Assembly: GCA_900540475.1 (NCBI GenBank)
Contig: UQGG01000008.1
Coordinates: forward strand, 124,001-188,000
Length of the DNA stretch: 64,000 bases
Reading direction: 5' to 3'
Origin: an uncultured Robinsoniella sp.
GTDB taxonomy: Bacteria; Bacillota; Clostridia; Lachnospirales; Lachnospiraceae
Both the position numbers and the translations under genes were made by a program. Of the stretch, positions 8,540 through 16,752 are shown piece after piece. The first letter of the stretch is position 1. Each line of letters opens with the position of its first letter. Under the pieces are notes generated by a model. That model did not search any database and had not been told where the DNA came from. It saw nothing but the letters and a program-made list of their open reading frames with translations.

Positions 8540-9139
8540 AGAATCGCCTCTTGCCCTATTGTAACAGATGAATTTCTATTTGCATAGTACTAAGTCACAA
8601 TTATTAACGCAATTTTAACAAGGGTTTGTACCATGTTACTACACTATTTTACATTTTTAGAATCTGATTTCCCCTTTTTGTACAACCCCTTATTTTCGTC
8701 TTTTTTACCTTACTATTCGAAATGATTACTTTTTTACTATATCTTTTTTACAATAAAAAGCGGACATTGCCTGCCCGCTTTTAACATTTCCGTAAATATC
8801 AATTCATTTTTATCTGAAACTGATTGTAAATATTTTAAACACCACTTACCGCATTCCCCCGCAAATCCCATAGATTCCCACTAAAGTGCTTGTGTTTCAA
8901 TTTGTTGCCACCAGGAGCAGAGAAATCAAACAATTTTGTTAAAAGATTATGCAGAGTCAAGCCTAAAATGATACCTGATCCCCACACACCTGACTAATTT
9001 GAGAATGTAAAAATATTATCGAAAAGATTATCCCTTAATAACTTCTACCATAAGCCTATTTTTATATAAGTAAGTTTATAAATATTAGAACCCTGTTCTA
9101 TATAGAATTTGAAAAATTTACCAATAACATTCTAGCATT
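8540..9139. other. 600-bp AT-rich stretch without a convincing gene
   Basis: No ribosome-site-supported reading frame is visible. It contains one terminator hairpin (8756-8782). On the minus strand, an open stretch from 8993 down to a stop at 8835 encodes 52 residues with no start codon; it could be a decayed gene end, since the neighbouring 9140-9756 segment is also decayed. Confidence 0.6.
8756..8782. terminator. Hairpin terminator
   Basis: Arms AAAAGCGG (8756-8763) and CCGCTTTT (8775-8782) pair over 8 bp around an 11-nt loop, with A- and T-rich flanks in both directions. It lies downstream of the pseudogene remnants on the minus strand and may be the surviving terminator of the lost operon. 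Confidence 0.6.
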
Positions 9140-9756
9140 TTATCCTTTGATTCCTCCGTTTGTCAGTCCAGCAACAAAATACTTTTGCAGGAATAAAAAG
9201 ATCAAAAATAGCGGAAGCATTACAATACAGATTGCTGCTGTAAGCATTGGCCAATTTGTGGTGAACATGCCCTGAAAGTTTAGTAACCCTACTGTTATGG
9301 GAATGCCTTTATCCGTTAAAAAAGTAGCGCTTGTGCCCACATCATCCTGTGGATGTATCCCATTATAATATGTAACAACTGTTTCTTTTTTATCTTCTTT
9401 ATATACCGAAAACAAATCCAGAATACTAGGTTCGGACCAAAAGCTTAGTCTTTTTTCGTTGCCGTACCAAGCAATATTTTTTGCATCCAGCTGTTAATCT
9501 TTAGCTTTGAGGTAACATCCTCTACATCATAAAAAATTTTATCCACATCTTTATGTACCTCTTTTAAAATAATTATGCCAGACTCACAGCTGCTTTTTTT
9601 ATCAATATGGTTGAGCCATATAGAAAAGCATCCCCCTGCTATCAACAGCGGTATAATAACAAAGGTCACTAATGATGAAAATAATTTCCGTTTAAGCGTT
9701 AAATCTCTGAATTTCCCCAATCCACATTTCCCCCTTATTTTCCTCGTATTATCCAC
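9140..9756 (-). pseudogene. Fusion remnant: YesM-type kinase N-terminus joined to MalG-type permease C-terminus
   Basis: The 5' part (9756 to about 9465) encodes a basic start, a membrane anchor (SLVTFVIIPLLIAGG) and the beginning of an extracellular domain like YesM sensor kinases, then stops after ILLGTATKKD. In another frame the extracellular domain seems to continue through RLSFWSEPSILDLFSVYK and ETVVTYYNGIHPQDDV. At about 9300 it switches to PITVGLLNFQGMFTTNW and ends FLQKYFVAGLTNGGIKG, the typical C-terminus of a sugar ABC permease. A frameshift plus a deletion of the kinase body, regulator and transporter genes explains this best. Confidence 0.75.
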
Positions 9757-9959
9757 ATTTTACATCTCACTCTCCACAAAAAGCAACCTCTTCTCAGAGT
9801 GTTATACACTCCAGCTTCAATATAACATCAAATATGCTATATTATAACAATCCTTTCGCATTATTTACAAATATTGATTTTATATCATACCAATTTTGTC
9901 AATATATAATAATCTTTTTCATTAAGCCCAACTGTATTCGAAAAAATGCAACGGTGCCC

Positions 9960-9989
9960 TTGACGTGTATACAATGTACATGTTATGAT
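9960..9989 (+). promoter_or_regulatory. Probable pflB promoter
   Basis: TTGACG (9960-9965) and TATGAT (9984-9989) are separated by 18 bp. The rest of the 9757-9959 spacer is AT-rich with nothing else I can name. A short hairpin, TTCCCC (10026-10031) with GGGGAA (10041-10046), lies in the predicted leader. Confidence 0.6.
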
Positions 9990-9993
9990 GATC

Positions 9994-10011
9994 CTGTCAA
10001 TTAATTAACAA
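9994..10011 (+). promoter_or_regulatory. Candidate Rex-type redox operator
   Basis: CTGTCAA-TTAA-TTAACAA (9994-10011) resembles the Rex consensus TTGTTAANNNNTTAACAA: the right half is exact and the left half matches 5 of 7. It lies directly after the -10 box of pflB, where Rex bound at low NADH would repress. The site is inferred from consensus only. Confidence 0.4.
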
Positions 10012-10078
10012 TACTTCAATAAATATTCCCCTGCTTTTTTGGGGAAAATTAAGAATATCATATCGTAGGAGGTAATGT

Positions 10079-12175
10079 ATGAGAAGCGAATGGAATGACT
10101 TTAAAAGTGGTGTTTGGACAAAAGAAATTAATGTCCGCGATTTCATCCAAAAAAACTATACAGTTTATGAAGGTGATGAATCCTTCCTGGCTGAGGCAAC
10201 AGAAAACACGAAAGAACTGTGGGCTCAGGTAATGGATCTGAACAAAAAGGAACTGGAAGCCGGCGGCGTGCTGGATATGGATACTAAGATTATCTCCACC
10301 ATTACTTCCCATGGTCCTGGATATTTGAATAAAGATAAAGAAACAATAGTTGGATTCCAGACTGACAAACCTTTCAAACGTTCTTTACAGCCTTACGGCG
10401 GTATCCGTATGGCAGAAAAAGCTTGTAAAGACAATGGTTATCAGTTAGATCCTGAAGTTGATGAATTTTTCACCAAACACAGAAAAACTCATAATGCAGG
10501 TGTATTTGATGCATATACACCGGAAATGCGTGCATGCCGTTCCAGCCATATCATCACAGGGCTTCCGGATGCTTATGGACGCGGACGTATCATCGGCGAT
10601 TACCGCCGTGTTGCTCTGTATGGTGTTGACCGTCTGATCGAAGACAAAAAAGACCAGAAAGACAGCACACGTACTATCATGTACTCTGATGTTATCCGTA
10701 ACCGTGAAGAATTATCCGAACAGGTCCGTGCTTTGGAAGAATTAAAAAAATTAGGCGAAATCTACGGATGCGATATTTCTAAACCGGCTACTAACACCAA
10801 AGAAGCAATTCAGGCATTATACTTTGGTTATCTGGCAGCTGTAAAAGAACAAAATGGTGCAGCCATGTCCCTTGGACGTACTTCTACTTTCATCGACATC
10901 TATGCAGAACGCGACTTAAAGAACGGCACATTTACAGAAGAAGAAATTCAGGAATTCGTAGATCACTTTATTATGAAACTTCGTCTTGTTAAATTTGCAC
11001 GTACACCTGAATATAATGACCTGTTCTCAGGTGACCCGACCTGGGTAACGGAATCTATCGCTGGTGTTGGTATCGACGGACGTCCTATGGTAACAAAAAT
11101 GTCCTTCCGTTATCTCCATACCTTAGATAACTTAGGACCGGCTCCGGAACCGAACCTGACAGTACTGTGGTCCACAAGACTTCCTCATAACTTCAAAGCT
11201 TTCTGTGCTAAAATGTCCATTAAGTCTTCCGCTATCCAGTATGAAAATGATGACTTGATGCGTGTAACTCATGGTGATGATTATGCGATTGCCTGCTGTG
11301 TATCTTCCATGCGTGTAGGTAAAGAAATGCAGTTCTTTGGCGCCAGAGCAAACCTTGCAAAATGCTTGTTATACGCAATTAACGGTGGTGTTGATGAAGT
11401 TTCCAAGAAACAGGTTGGACCAAAATACAGACCAATCACTTCTGAATACCTCGATTACGATGAAGTTATGTCTGCATACAAAGACATGATGCAGTGGCTT
11501 GCAAGAGTTTATGTAAATACTTTAAATATCATTCATTATATGCATGATAAATACTGCTATGAAAAATTACAGATGTCTCTGCATGATGAAAAAGTAACCC
11601 GCTGGTTTGCAACCGGTATCGCTGGTCTTTCTGTAGTTGCTGACTCTCTGTCCGCAATCAAATATGCGAAAGTAAAAGCAATCCGTGATGAAGACGGAAT
11701 CGTTGTAGATTACCAGGTAGAAGGAGACTTCCCGAAATACGGAAACGATGATGACCGTGTTGACAGCATCGCAGCTGATCTTGTAAGAACATTTATGAAG
11801 TATATCAGCGGAAACCACACATACCGTGGCGGTATCCCTACAACTTCTATCCTGACAATTACTTCAAACGTTGTATACGGTAAAAATACAGGATCCACAC
11901 CGGACGGAAGAAAAGCCGGAGAACCATTTGCACCGGGTGCTAACCCTATGCATGGCCGTGATGAGCATGGAGCAGTTGCTTCCCTCGCTTCAGTATCCAA
12001 GCTTCCATTCCGTGAAGCACAGGATGGTATTTCCAATACCTTCTCTATTATTCCGGGAGCACTTGGTAAAGATGATCAGATCTTTGCAGGAGATATCTCC
12101 GTAGATATAGATCTGGGCTGCGGAAGCTGTAATGCACCTACACTTTTTGAAGGCGTAGAAGACGAAGAAAACTAA
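10079..12175 (+). CDS. pflB: Pyruvate formate-lyase catalytic body, lacking the glycyl-radical domain
   Basis: Converts pyruvate and CoA to acetyl-CoA and formate. The 698 aa cover the usual ten-stranded barrel and contain the catalytic cysteine pair IACCVSS (Cys406-Cys407). The chain follows known formate-lyases up to FSIIPGALGKDD near residue 665. It then ends in a novel tail with GCGSCN rather than the C-terminal domain with the RVSGYAV radical loop, which is encoded by the next gene (12282-12524). Full-length relatives are about 740-770 aa. SD AGGAGG (10067-10072) is 6 nt before the ATG. Followed by the radical-domain gene and pflA, so probably one operon. Confidence 0.93.
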   Translation: MRSEWNDFKSGVWTKEINVRDFIQKNYTVYEGDESFLAEATENTKELWAQVMDLNKKELEAGGVLDMDTKIISTITSHGPGYLNKDKETIVGFQTDKPFKRSLQPYGGIRMAEKACKDNGYQLDPEVDEFFTKHRKTHNAGVFDAYTPEMRACRSSHIITGLPDAYGRGRIIGDYRRVALYGVDRLIEDKKDQKDSTRTIMYSDVIRNREELSEQVRALEELKKLGEIYGCDISKPATNTKEAIQALYFGYLAAVKEQNGAAMSLGRTSTFIDIYAERDLKNGTFTEEEIQEFVDHFIMKLRLVKFARTPEYNDLFSGDPTWVTESIAGVGIDGRPMVTKMSFRYLHTLDNLGPAPEPNLTVLWSTRLPHNFKAFCAKMSIKSSAIQYENDDLMRVTHGDDYAIACCVSSMRVGKEMQFFGARANLAKCLLYAINGGVDEVSKKQVGPKYRPITSEYLDYDEVMSAYKDMMQWLARVYVNTLNIIHYMHDKYCYEKLQMSLHDEKVTRWFATGIAGLSVVADSLSAIKYAKVKAIRDEDGIVVDYQVEGDFPKYGNDDDRVDSIAADLVRTFMKYISGNHTYRGGIPTTSILTITSNVVYGKNTGSTPDGRKAGEPFAPGANPMHGRDEHGAVASLASVSKLPFREAQDGISNTFSIIPGALGKDDQIFAGDISVDIDLGCGSCNAPTLFEGVEDEEN

Positions 12176-12190
12176 AATCTTTAAATTAAT

Positions 12191-12220
12191 TATATGGCGG
12201 GGATTTATCCTCTCCATATA
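12191..12220 (+). other. Intercistronic stem-loop between the two formate-lyase genes
   Basis: TATATGG (12191-12197) pairs with CCATATA (12214-12220). After one mismatch the stem continues GGGGA (12199-12203) against TCCTC (12208-12212), around a TTTA loop. No T tract follows, so it is more likely an mRNA processing or stability element than a terminator. Confidence 0.55.
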
Positions 12221-12281
12221 TTCGAAATAGATGTAACCGATTGACTCACAGGCAATTATCTATTATAAGGAGGACAATACT

Positions 12282-12524
12282 ATGACAGTAAATAATGCTC
12301 AGGTTGAAAACTTAATTAATCTTTTAGACGGCTATGTTGAAAAAGGCGGCCATCACTTAAATGTAAACGTATTCACCCGTGATACATTACTGGACGCACA
12401 GGCTCATCCTGAAAAATATCCACAGCTTACCATCCGTGTATCCGGTTATGCTGTAAACTTCAACAAACTGACAAAAGCTCAGCAGGATGAAGTTATTTCA
12501 AGAACATTCCATGGCGCAATGTAA
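12282..12524 (+). CDS. Stand-alone glycyl-radical domain of pyruvate formate-lyase (GrcA-like)
   Basis: 80 aa. The sequence matches the C-terminal domain of formate-lyases: LNVNVFTRDTLLDAQAHPEK and then the radical loop RVSGYAVNF, with the radical-bearing glycine at residue 55. Its first 25 residues (NLINLLDGYVEKGGHH) align with the linker just before that domain in one-piece enzymes. E. coli GrcA (YfiD) is a stand-alone spare domain that repairs an intact enzyme; here the main enzyme lacks the domain, so this should be an obligatory subunit. SD AAGGAGGA precedes the ATG. It lies between pflB and pflA. Confidence 0.9.
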   Translation: MTVNNAQVENLINLLDGYVEKGGHHLNVNVFTRDTLLDAQAHPEKYPQLTIRVSGYAVNFNKLTKAQQDEVISRTFHGAM

Positions 12525-12562
12525 AACTGCGTGATTGTCATCAATCAAAGGAGGCGTAAACT

Positions 12563-13312
12563 ATGAAAGGACGTATTCATTCTTTAGAGAGTTTTGGTAC
12601 CGTTGATGGACCGGGAATCCGGTATGTTGTATTTACCCAGGGGTGTCCGATGCGCTGTCAATACTGCCACAACCCGGATACCTGGGAGGTAAATGCCGGC
12701 ACCTGGATGGATTCGGAAGAGATTCTGTCCAGCTACGACAAGAACCGTGCCTTTTATAAAAATGGAGGTATCACCGTTACAGGCGGTGAGCCTCTCCTCC
12801 AGATTGAATTTGTTACCGATCTATTTGAGAAATCTAAAAAAGAGAATATCCATACCTGCCTTGATACTTCTGGGATTACCTTTGCACCGGGAAATACTGA
12901 GTATCTAAAAAAACTGGACCGTCTGTTAGCTGTGACCGATCTGGTTATGCTGGATATCAAGCATATTAACCTGGAAGCCCATAAAAAGCTGACCGGACAT
13001 TCAAATGAACGCATTCTTCAATTCGCAGAATATCTGGAGAAGAAGAAAATTCCTGTGTGGATCCGCCACGTACTGGTACCCGGGATTACCGATGACCCCA
13101 AGTATCTGACTGAGCTCGGCAATTATATAGGGGGGCTGTCTAACCTGAAGGCACTGGATGTACTTCCCTATCACAATATGGGAAAAAGTAAGTATGAACA
13201 GCTGGGAATGGATTATCCGCTAAAAGATCTGGAGAATTGTCCCAAGGAGAAAGTTATATGGGCAAAATCCCTGATTTTAGACGGTATTCGACAAAAACGG
13301 CGTAAAAATTAA
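12563..13312 (+). CDS. pflA: Pyruvate formate-lyase activating enzyme (radical SAM)
   Basis: 249 aa. The radical SAM cluster motif is CPMRCQYC (Cys28, Cys32, Cys35), followed by GGEPLLQ for SAM binding. The N-terminal GRIHSLESFGTVDGPGIR is the usual start of activases. It generates the glycyl radical, here presumably on Gly55 of the separate 80-aa protein. SD AAAGGAGG lies 10 nt before the ATG. Third gene of the probable pfl operon, with only 38 bp after the radical-domain gene. Confidence 0.95.
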   Translation: MKGRIHSLESFGTVDGPGIRYVVFTQGCPMRCQYCHNPDTWEVNAGTWMDSEEILSSYDKNRAFYKNGGITVTGGEPLLQIEFVTDLFEKSKKENIHTCLDTSGITFAPGNTEYLKKLDRLLAVTDLVMLDIKHINLEAHKKLTGHSNERILQFAEYLEKKKIPVWIRHVLVPGITDDPKYLTELGNYIGGLSNLKALDVLPYHNMGKSKYEQLGMDYPLKDLENCPKEKVIWAKSLILDGIRQKRRKN

Positions 13313-13413
13313 CAAATATTTCACTTGTATAATCATAATAAATGTATTAGAATAAATTGAAAGGCTTGGCAGACAAGTCAAAAAACAGTATATAAATTAA
13401 GGAGGATATTATC

Positions 13414-13584
13414 ATGGCATATGTAATTTCAGACGAATGTGTAGCTTGTGGATCATGCGCTCCAGTATGTCCAGCAGAAGCAATCAGCGAAGGTGATGGA
13501 AAATACGTAATCGATGCAGATACTTGCTTAGATTGTGGAACATGCGAAGCTGAATGCCCAACAGGCGCTATCTCAGCAGAATAA
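13414..13584 (+). CDS. 2[4Fe-4S] ferredoxin
   Basis: 56 aa, the classic clostridial ferredoxin. Two cluster motifs are present: CVACGSCAPVCP (residues 9-20) and CLDCGTCEAECP (38-49), each followed by an A/G-x-A-I turn. SD AAGGAGGA (13399-13406) lies before the ATG. It probably carries electrons for fermentation and, given its position after pflA, could reduce the activase cluster; that link is inference. Confidence 0.96.
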   Translation: MAYVISDECVACGSCAPVCPAEAISEGDGKYVIDADTCLDCGTCEAECPTGAISAE

Positions 13585-13596
13585 TTAAGGTATTCG

Positions 13597-13628
13597 AACA
13601 CGGGAGTAATGCTCCCGTGTTTTTTTTA
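13597..13628 (+). terminator. Rho-independent terminator after ferredoxin
   Basis: ACACGGGAG (13598-13606) pairs with CTCCCGTGT (13612-13620) around a 5-nt loop and is followed by a run of seven T. A strong terminator for the pfl-ferredoxin region. Confidence 0.93.
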
Positions 13629-13959
13629 TGCCTGAAATTAATATTCCCCAGAATTTGATTGTAAATTGCTTTCTACCAGATGTGCGTTTCGCTGTGCGGC
13701 ATATTGGTTTTTAAGATGAATCAAAAAAAACCAATATTTTTGTAACAAAATGAAATCTTAATTGTTATACTTAATAAGAAAGAAAATAATACGTACTACA
13801 CAGCAGGTTTGAGCATTTGCTGCACTAACCATCGATTCGTAGGACAGCAGGAAAAAGTTCTATTGCCAAAGGCGATTTCAAATGGATTTTTGCTCCTAAC
13901 TGCGATGGTACTGAACAGTTACGCTATTACTTTATATAGTCAGGAGAGGAGGAATGTTT
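13629..13959. other. Spacer before the ECF sigma gene, with a second hairpin
   Basis: ATATTGGTTTTT (13701-13712) pairs perfectly with AAAAACCAATAT (13726-13737), followed by T residues, possibly a back-up terminator. The segment 13810-13930 is less AT-rich and looks structured, but I cannot assign it. No supported gene. Confidence 0.5.
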
Positions 13960-14448
13960 ATGGAAGCAAATATTCTGGAAGAGATCTACCGGCGCTATTC
14001 CAGAGAGCTGTTTTTATACCTTTATACCCTTCTTCGGGATACCTCTGCAGCAGAAGATATCCTGCAGGAAACATTTTTAAAGGCTTTTCTGTCATTAGAC
14101 AAATCACATCCGAATTTCCGTGCATGGCTGTATAAAGTAGGGAAAAACGAAAGCCTGAATTACTTAAAGCGACAGCAAAGAACAGTTTCAGAAGCTGACA
14201 TGGAACATTATCAGGAAAGCGGCTCCCCCTTGGATGATTTTCTGCAAAAAGAACAGAACCGTCTGCTAATGGAAGCATTAATGAAGCTTCCTATACTGTC
14301 CAGAGAAGTGCTTGTTATGCAGTATTTTTTTGAAATGCCTCAGCGTGAAATTGCTGAGATACTGGATTTGTCTCCCGGTAACGTGCGCATTATTGTGCAC
14401 CGTGCAAAAAAAGAGCTTAAGAAAGAGGTGGAAAAACATGAAATTTGA
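13960..14448 (+). CDS. ECF RNA polymerase sigma factor
   Basis: 162 aa from the ATG at 13960; GAGGAGG (13946-13952) is 7 nt upstream, whereas the ATG at 13954 is too close to it. Region 2 is EEIYRRYSRELFLYLYTLL, AAEDILQETFLKAF and FRAWLYKVGKNESLNYLK. Region 4 is LSREVLVMQYFFEMPQREIA and LSPGNVRIIVHRAKKEL. The stop overlaps the start of the downstream anti-sigma gene by 11 nt, a standard translationally coupled pair. It likely responds to envelope stress sensed by that partner. Confidence 0.93.
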   Translation: MEANILEEIYRRYSRELFLYLYTLLRDTSAAEDILQETFLKAFLSLDKSHPNFRAWLYKVGKNESLNYLKRQQRTVSEADMEHYQESGSPLDDFLQKEQNRLLMEALMKLPILSREVLVMQYFFEMPQREIAEILDLSPGNVRIIVHRAKKELKKEVEKHEI

Positions 14449-15607
14449 AGTTGTTTTTGAAAAATATAGAAACCACACAGCAACTGAAGAAGAGATTGCC
14501 TGGATTGAAGAAGAAATCGAAAAACATGAGTTAATCGAAGAATATCTTAGTGAAGCCATTGATCTTAAGCTGGAACATCTTTACCGTGAAGATCATAATG
14601 AAGATGCCAAAAATAATAAAACGCATGCTCATAAAGACACCGATTCAGCACTGATCCAAAAAGCCATTCGAAGGGCATTCTTAAAAATGGGTGCGGTATT
14701 TACTGCCATATCATTGATTCTCATTCTCTTTATACAATTTGGTCTTTCACCGCTTATGGAAAGCTTTTTCTATAATCCTGCAAAAACTTTGGATGAGAAC
14801 ATGAATCAAATAACCCTGGATATGAGCGTATTTACAGAGCTGATGATGCCGCTGGATATTCAGGACTCCGTCGCCGTATCCTCAACAGAATACGGGTCCT
14901 ATGATATTTTCCTGCAGCCTTCCGTTACCAGGGGAAATTCCTTTCCTTCTCTTTATGCCGGCAAAATAACACGCAATCATTTAACGATGTATGACGCCAA
15001 TATATTAAACTTACCCGTGGGCAATCTGCTTCTCAAGCCGGAAGACCATTATGCACAGTGGACCTGGAGCGAAATTCCCAAAGAAGACATTGAGCAGAAA
15101 ATCTCAGCTTTACAGGATGACCAAATGTATCGGGCCTATGTCTCTTTCAAAGACTATCAATCCTTCTCAGATTACAAATCATTTGAAAAGGAACATCTTA
15201 TAAACCTGTCATGGGCAGCATGCAGAACCAGTGAAACAGCTTCCTATTCAGACTACGTTACCGGTTTCCAGACGCAGCCGGAAGGGCTCATTCTCCATAA
15301 CCCATATCCTGACCGGTATCCATATTTAAAGCTGGATTCCACCGATCTGACAATGAATGAACTGGATGCATTAACAAATGATGAAACTACTATGGAAAGC
15401 CATATGATCAGTATGCTGCGCTATCTTTTCCATCAGAATACTTTTTGTAAAATGGTTGGAATTGAAAGAGAAACCATAGCGTCCAGTAGTACTTATATAG
15501 AAGAAAATGGTTTATCTATCTACGGTTTTGTAAGCTGGCTTAGTAAAGAAGATCTGGAAAAATTACAGGATTCAGATATGATTAGATCTGTGTATTTTGA
15601 ATCCTGA
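14438..15607 (+). CDS. Anti-sigma factor, membrane-bound (Sigma_reg_N / Sigma_reg_C type)
   Basis: 389 aa. The start at 14438 sits inside the sigma gene's end, with SD AAGAGGTGG upstream. The N-terminal 80 residues (KYRNHTATEEEIAWIEEEIE) are the cytoplasmic sigma-binding part. One membrane segment spans about residues 82-104. The extracytoplasmic part includes YRAYVSFKDYQSFSDYKSF, typical of the C-terminal anti-sigma regulatory domain. It should hold the neighbouring ECF factor inactive until an envelope signal arrives. A 16-bp-stem terminator follows. Confidence 0.85.
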   Translation: MKFEVVFEKYRNHTATEEEIAWIEEEIEKHELIEEYLSEAIDLKLEHLYREDHNEDAKNNKTHAHKDTDSALIQKAIRRAFLKMGAVFTAISLILILFIQFGLSPLMESFFYNPAKTLDENMNQITLDMSVFTELMMPLDIQDSVAVSSTEYGSYDIFLQPSVTRGNSFPSLYAGKITRNHLTMYDANILNLPVGNLLLKPEDHYAQWTWSEIPKEDIEQKISALQDDQMYRAYVSFKDYQSFSDYKSFEKEHLINLSWAACRTSETASYSDYVTGFQTQPEGLILHNPYPDRYPYLKLDSTDLTMNELDALTNDETTMESHMISMLRYLFHQNTFCKMVGIERETIASSSTYIEENGLSIYGFVSWLSKEDLEKLQDSDMIRSVYFES

Positions 15608-15619
15608 CTCACCGTATTA

Positions 15620-15660
15620 ACAAAAGTTCTCACCTGGAATTGTTAGGTGAGAACTTTTGT
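15620..15660. terminator. Strong hairpin with 16-bp perfect stem
   Basis: ACAAAAGTTCTCACCT (15620-15635) pairs exactly with AGGTGAGAACTTTTGT (15645-15660) around a 9-nt loop. It separates the anti-sigma gene from the convergent MerR gene and can act in both directions, although no long T tract follows. Confidence 0.75.
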
Positions 15661-15713
15661 AATACCAGACATGAAAGAAGCATAGGTATATAGAGGAAAA
15701 TTGTGACTTATAA

Positions 15714-16565
15714 TCAATGCCTCCAAAAAAAGAATCCTTTTTTCTGGGGTTTCACATCCTCGGACTGGGTTGCGGCTACAAGACGTTTAGAACCCTGGTT
15801 TTGATGTGCCCGGATCGTCTCATCCAATCGTCTGTATCTGTCTTCCTCTTTTTCCTCACGCAGCTTCAGCAGGTAGTCAATTTCTTTGGAAACACTTTCG
15901 CTGATCTGATCGTTCAGCTCTTTGTTATTTTCCTTTAGCGCAGTCGTGACGATGTTACCCACAATTTTTTCAAATTGAAGGAGTTTATCCACATCAAATT
16001 CCAGTTCCGACAGTGGTGTTTCCAATACATCCGCAACACATTTTTCAGAATCTTTTTTATCTGATGCTGTTTCCTTTTTGCCGTCCTTCACTGCTCTTTC
16101 CTGACTGTTTCCATTTTGATGCGGCTTGTCCTTAGAGTTCTCATTTGAAATCTCTTTATGAGCCTTCTGCATACCTTCTGCTGTCTGTTCTTTCTGTTTG
16201 CCTTTCTCGGGTTCTGAAGCAGCAGCCTGTACTTGTACCGGTTTATCTGCTTCATGATCTTTATCAAGTGATTTCCTGTTTAGTTTCTCTTCCAGGTGAA
16301 TAATATTATCTGTATTTTTGATTTCCCTTTTAGCAATCTCCGGTATTAAAACTTTGATTGCCTTTAATTGAAAACCTCTCTCTTTCAGTTCTTTAATATT
16401 CTGAAATATACGAATATTTTCTTCTGTATAGTATCGGTGACCCAGTTCAGTCCGCGCAATTGGGAGTTCCAGTTCCTCTTCCCAATAACGCAGAACATGC
16501 GCTTCTACTGCGACTTTCTTCGCAGCATCGGAGATCATATATCTCGTCTCGTCCATTATTTCCAT
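15714..16565 (-). CDS. MerR-type DNA-binding protein with RacA-like layout
   Basis: 283 aa. The N-terminal MerR helix-turn-helix is YMISDAAKKVAVEAHVLRYW followed by GHRYYTEENIRIFQNIKELK (about residues 9-75). A long charged, low-complexity linker (Lys/Glu/Gln/Ser, about 90-175) follows, then a predicted coiled coil (LLKLREEKEEDRYRRLDE). The end is aromatic and basic, KKGFFFWRH, as if to bind membrane. This layout resembles RacA, the Bacillus chromosome-anchoring protein, more than a ligand-sensing MerR. Start supported by SD GGAGGGG. Role is inference. Confidence 0.7.
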   Translation of the reverse strand: MEIMDETRYMISDAAKKVAVEAHVLRYWEEELELPIARTELGHRYYTEENIRIFQNIKELKERGFQLKAIKVLIPEIAKREIKNTDNIIHLEEKLNRKSLDKDHEADKPVQVQAAASEPEKGKQKEQTAEGMQKAHKEISNENSKDKPHQNGNSQERAVKDGKKETASDKKDSEKCVADVLETPLSELEFDVDKLLQFEKIVGNIVTTALKENNKELNDQISESVSKEIDYLLKLREEKEEDRYRRLDETIRAHQNQGSKRLVAATQSEDVKPQKKGFFFWRH

Positions 16566-16752
16566 ACGTCCCCTCCATTATAAAATAGAATCTATACAGG
16601 CATTTTGGCCATAAGCAAAACGTAAATCTGCACATGGCTATTATATCATATTGATTCTTAGATTCAAACATGGAGATATCGCAAATAATGTCATGAAAAT
16701 ACCCGATTCATCAGGAATATTCAGGCTTCGACGTAATTCCCATCTAACCTGA

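Noticed and set aside
8835..8993. 52-codon open stretch on the minus strand (ends LWDLRGNAVSGV)
   Set aside because: No start codon or ribosome site and no recognised family; could be a decayed gene end but cannot be supported.
13809..14135. 108-codon frame overlapping the ECF sigma start
   Set aside because: No ribosome site; its second half is an alternative frame of the sigma gene.
14312..14437. 42-codon N-terminal extension of the anti-sigma gene
   Set aside because: It is read out of frame through the sigma gene; the ATG at 14438 has a ribosome site and the usual overlap.
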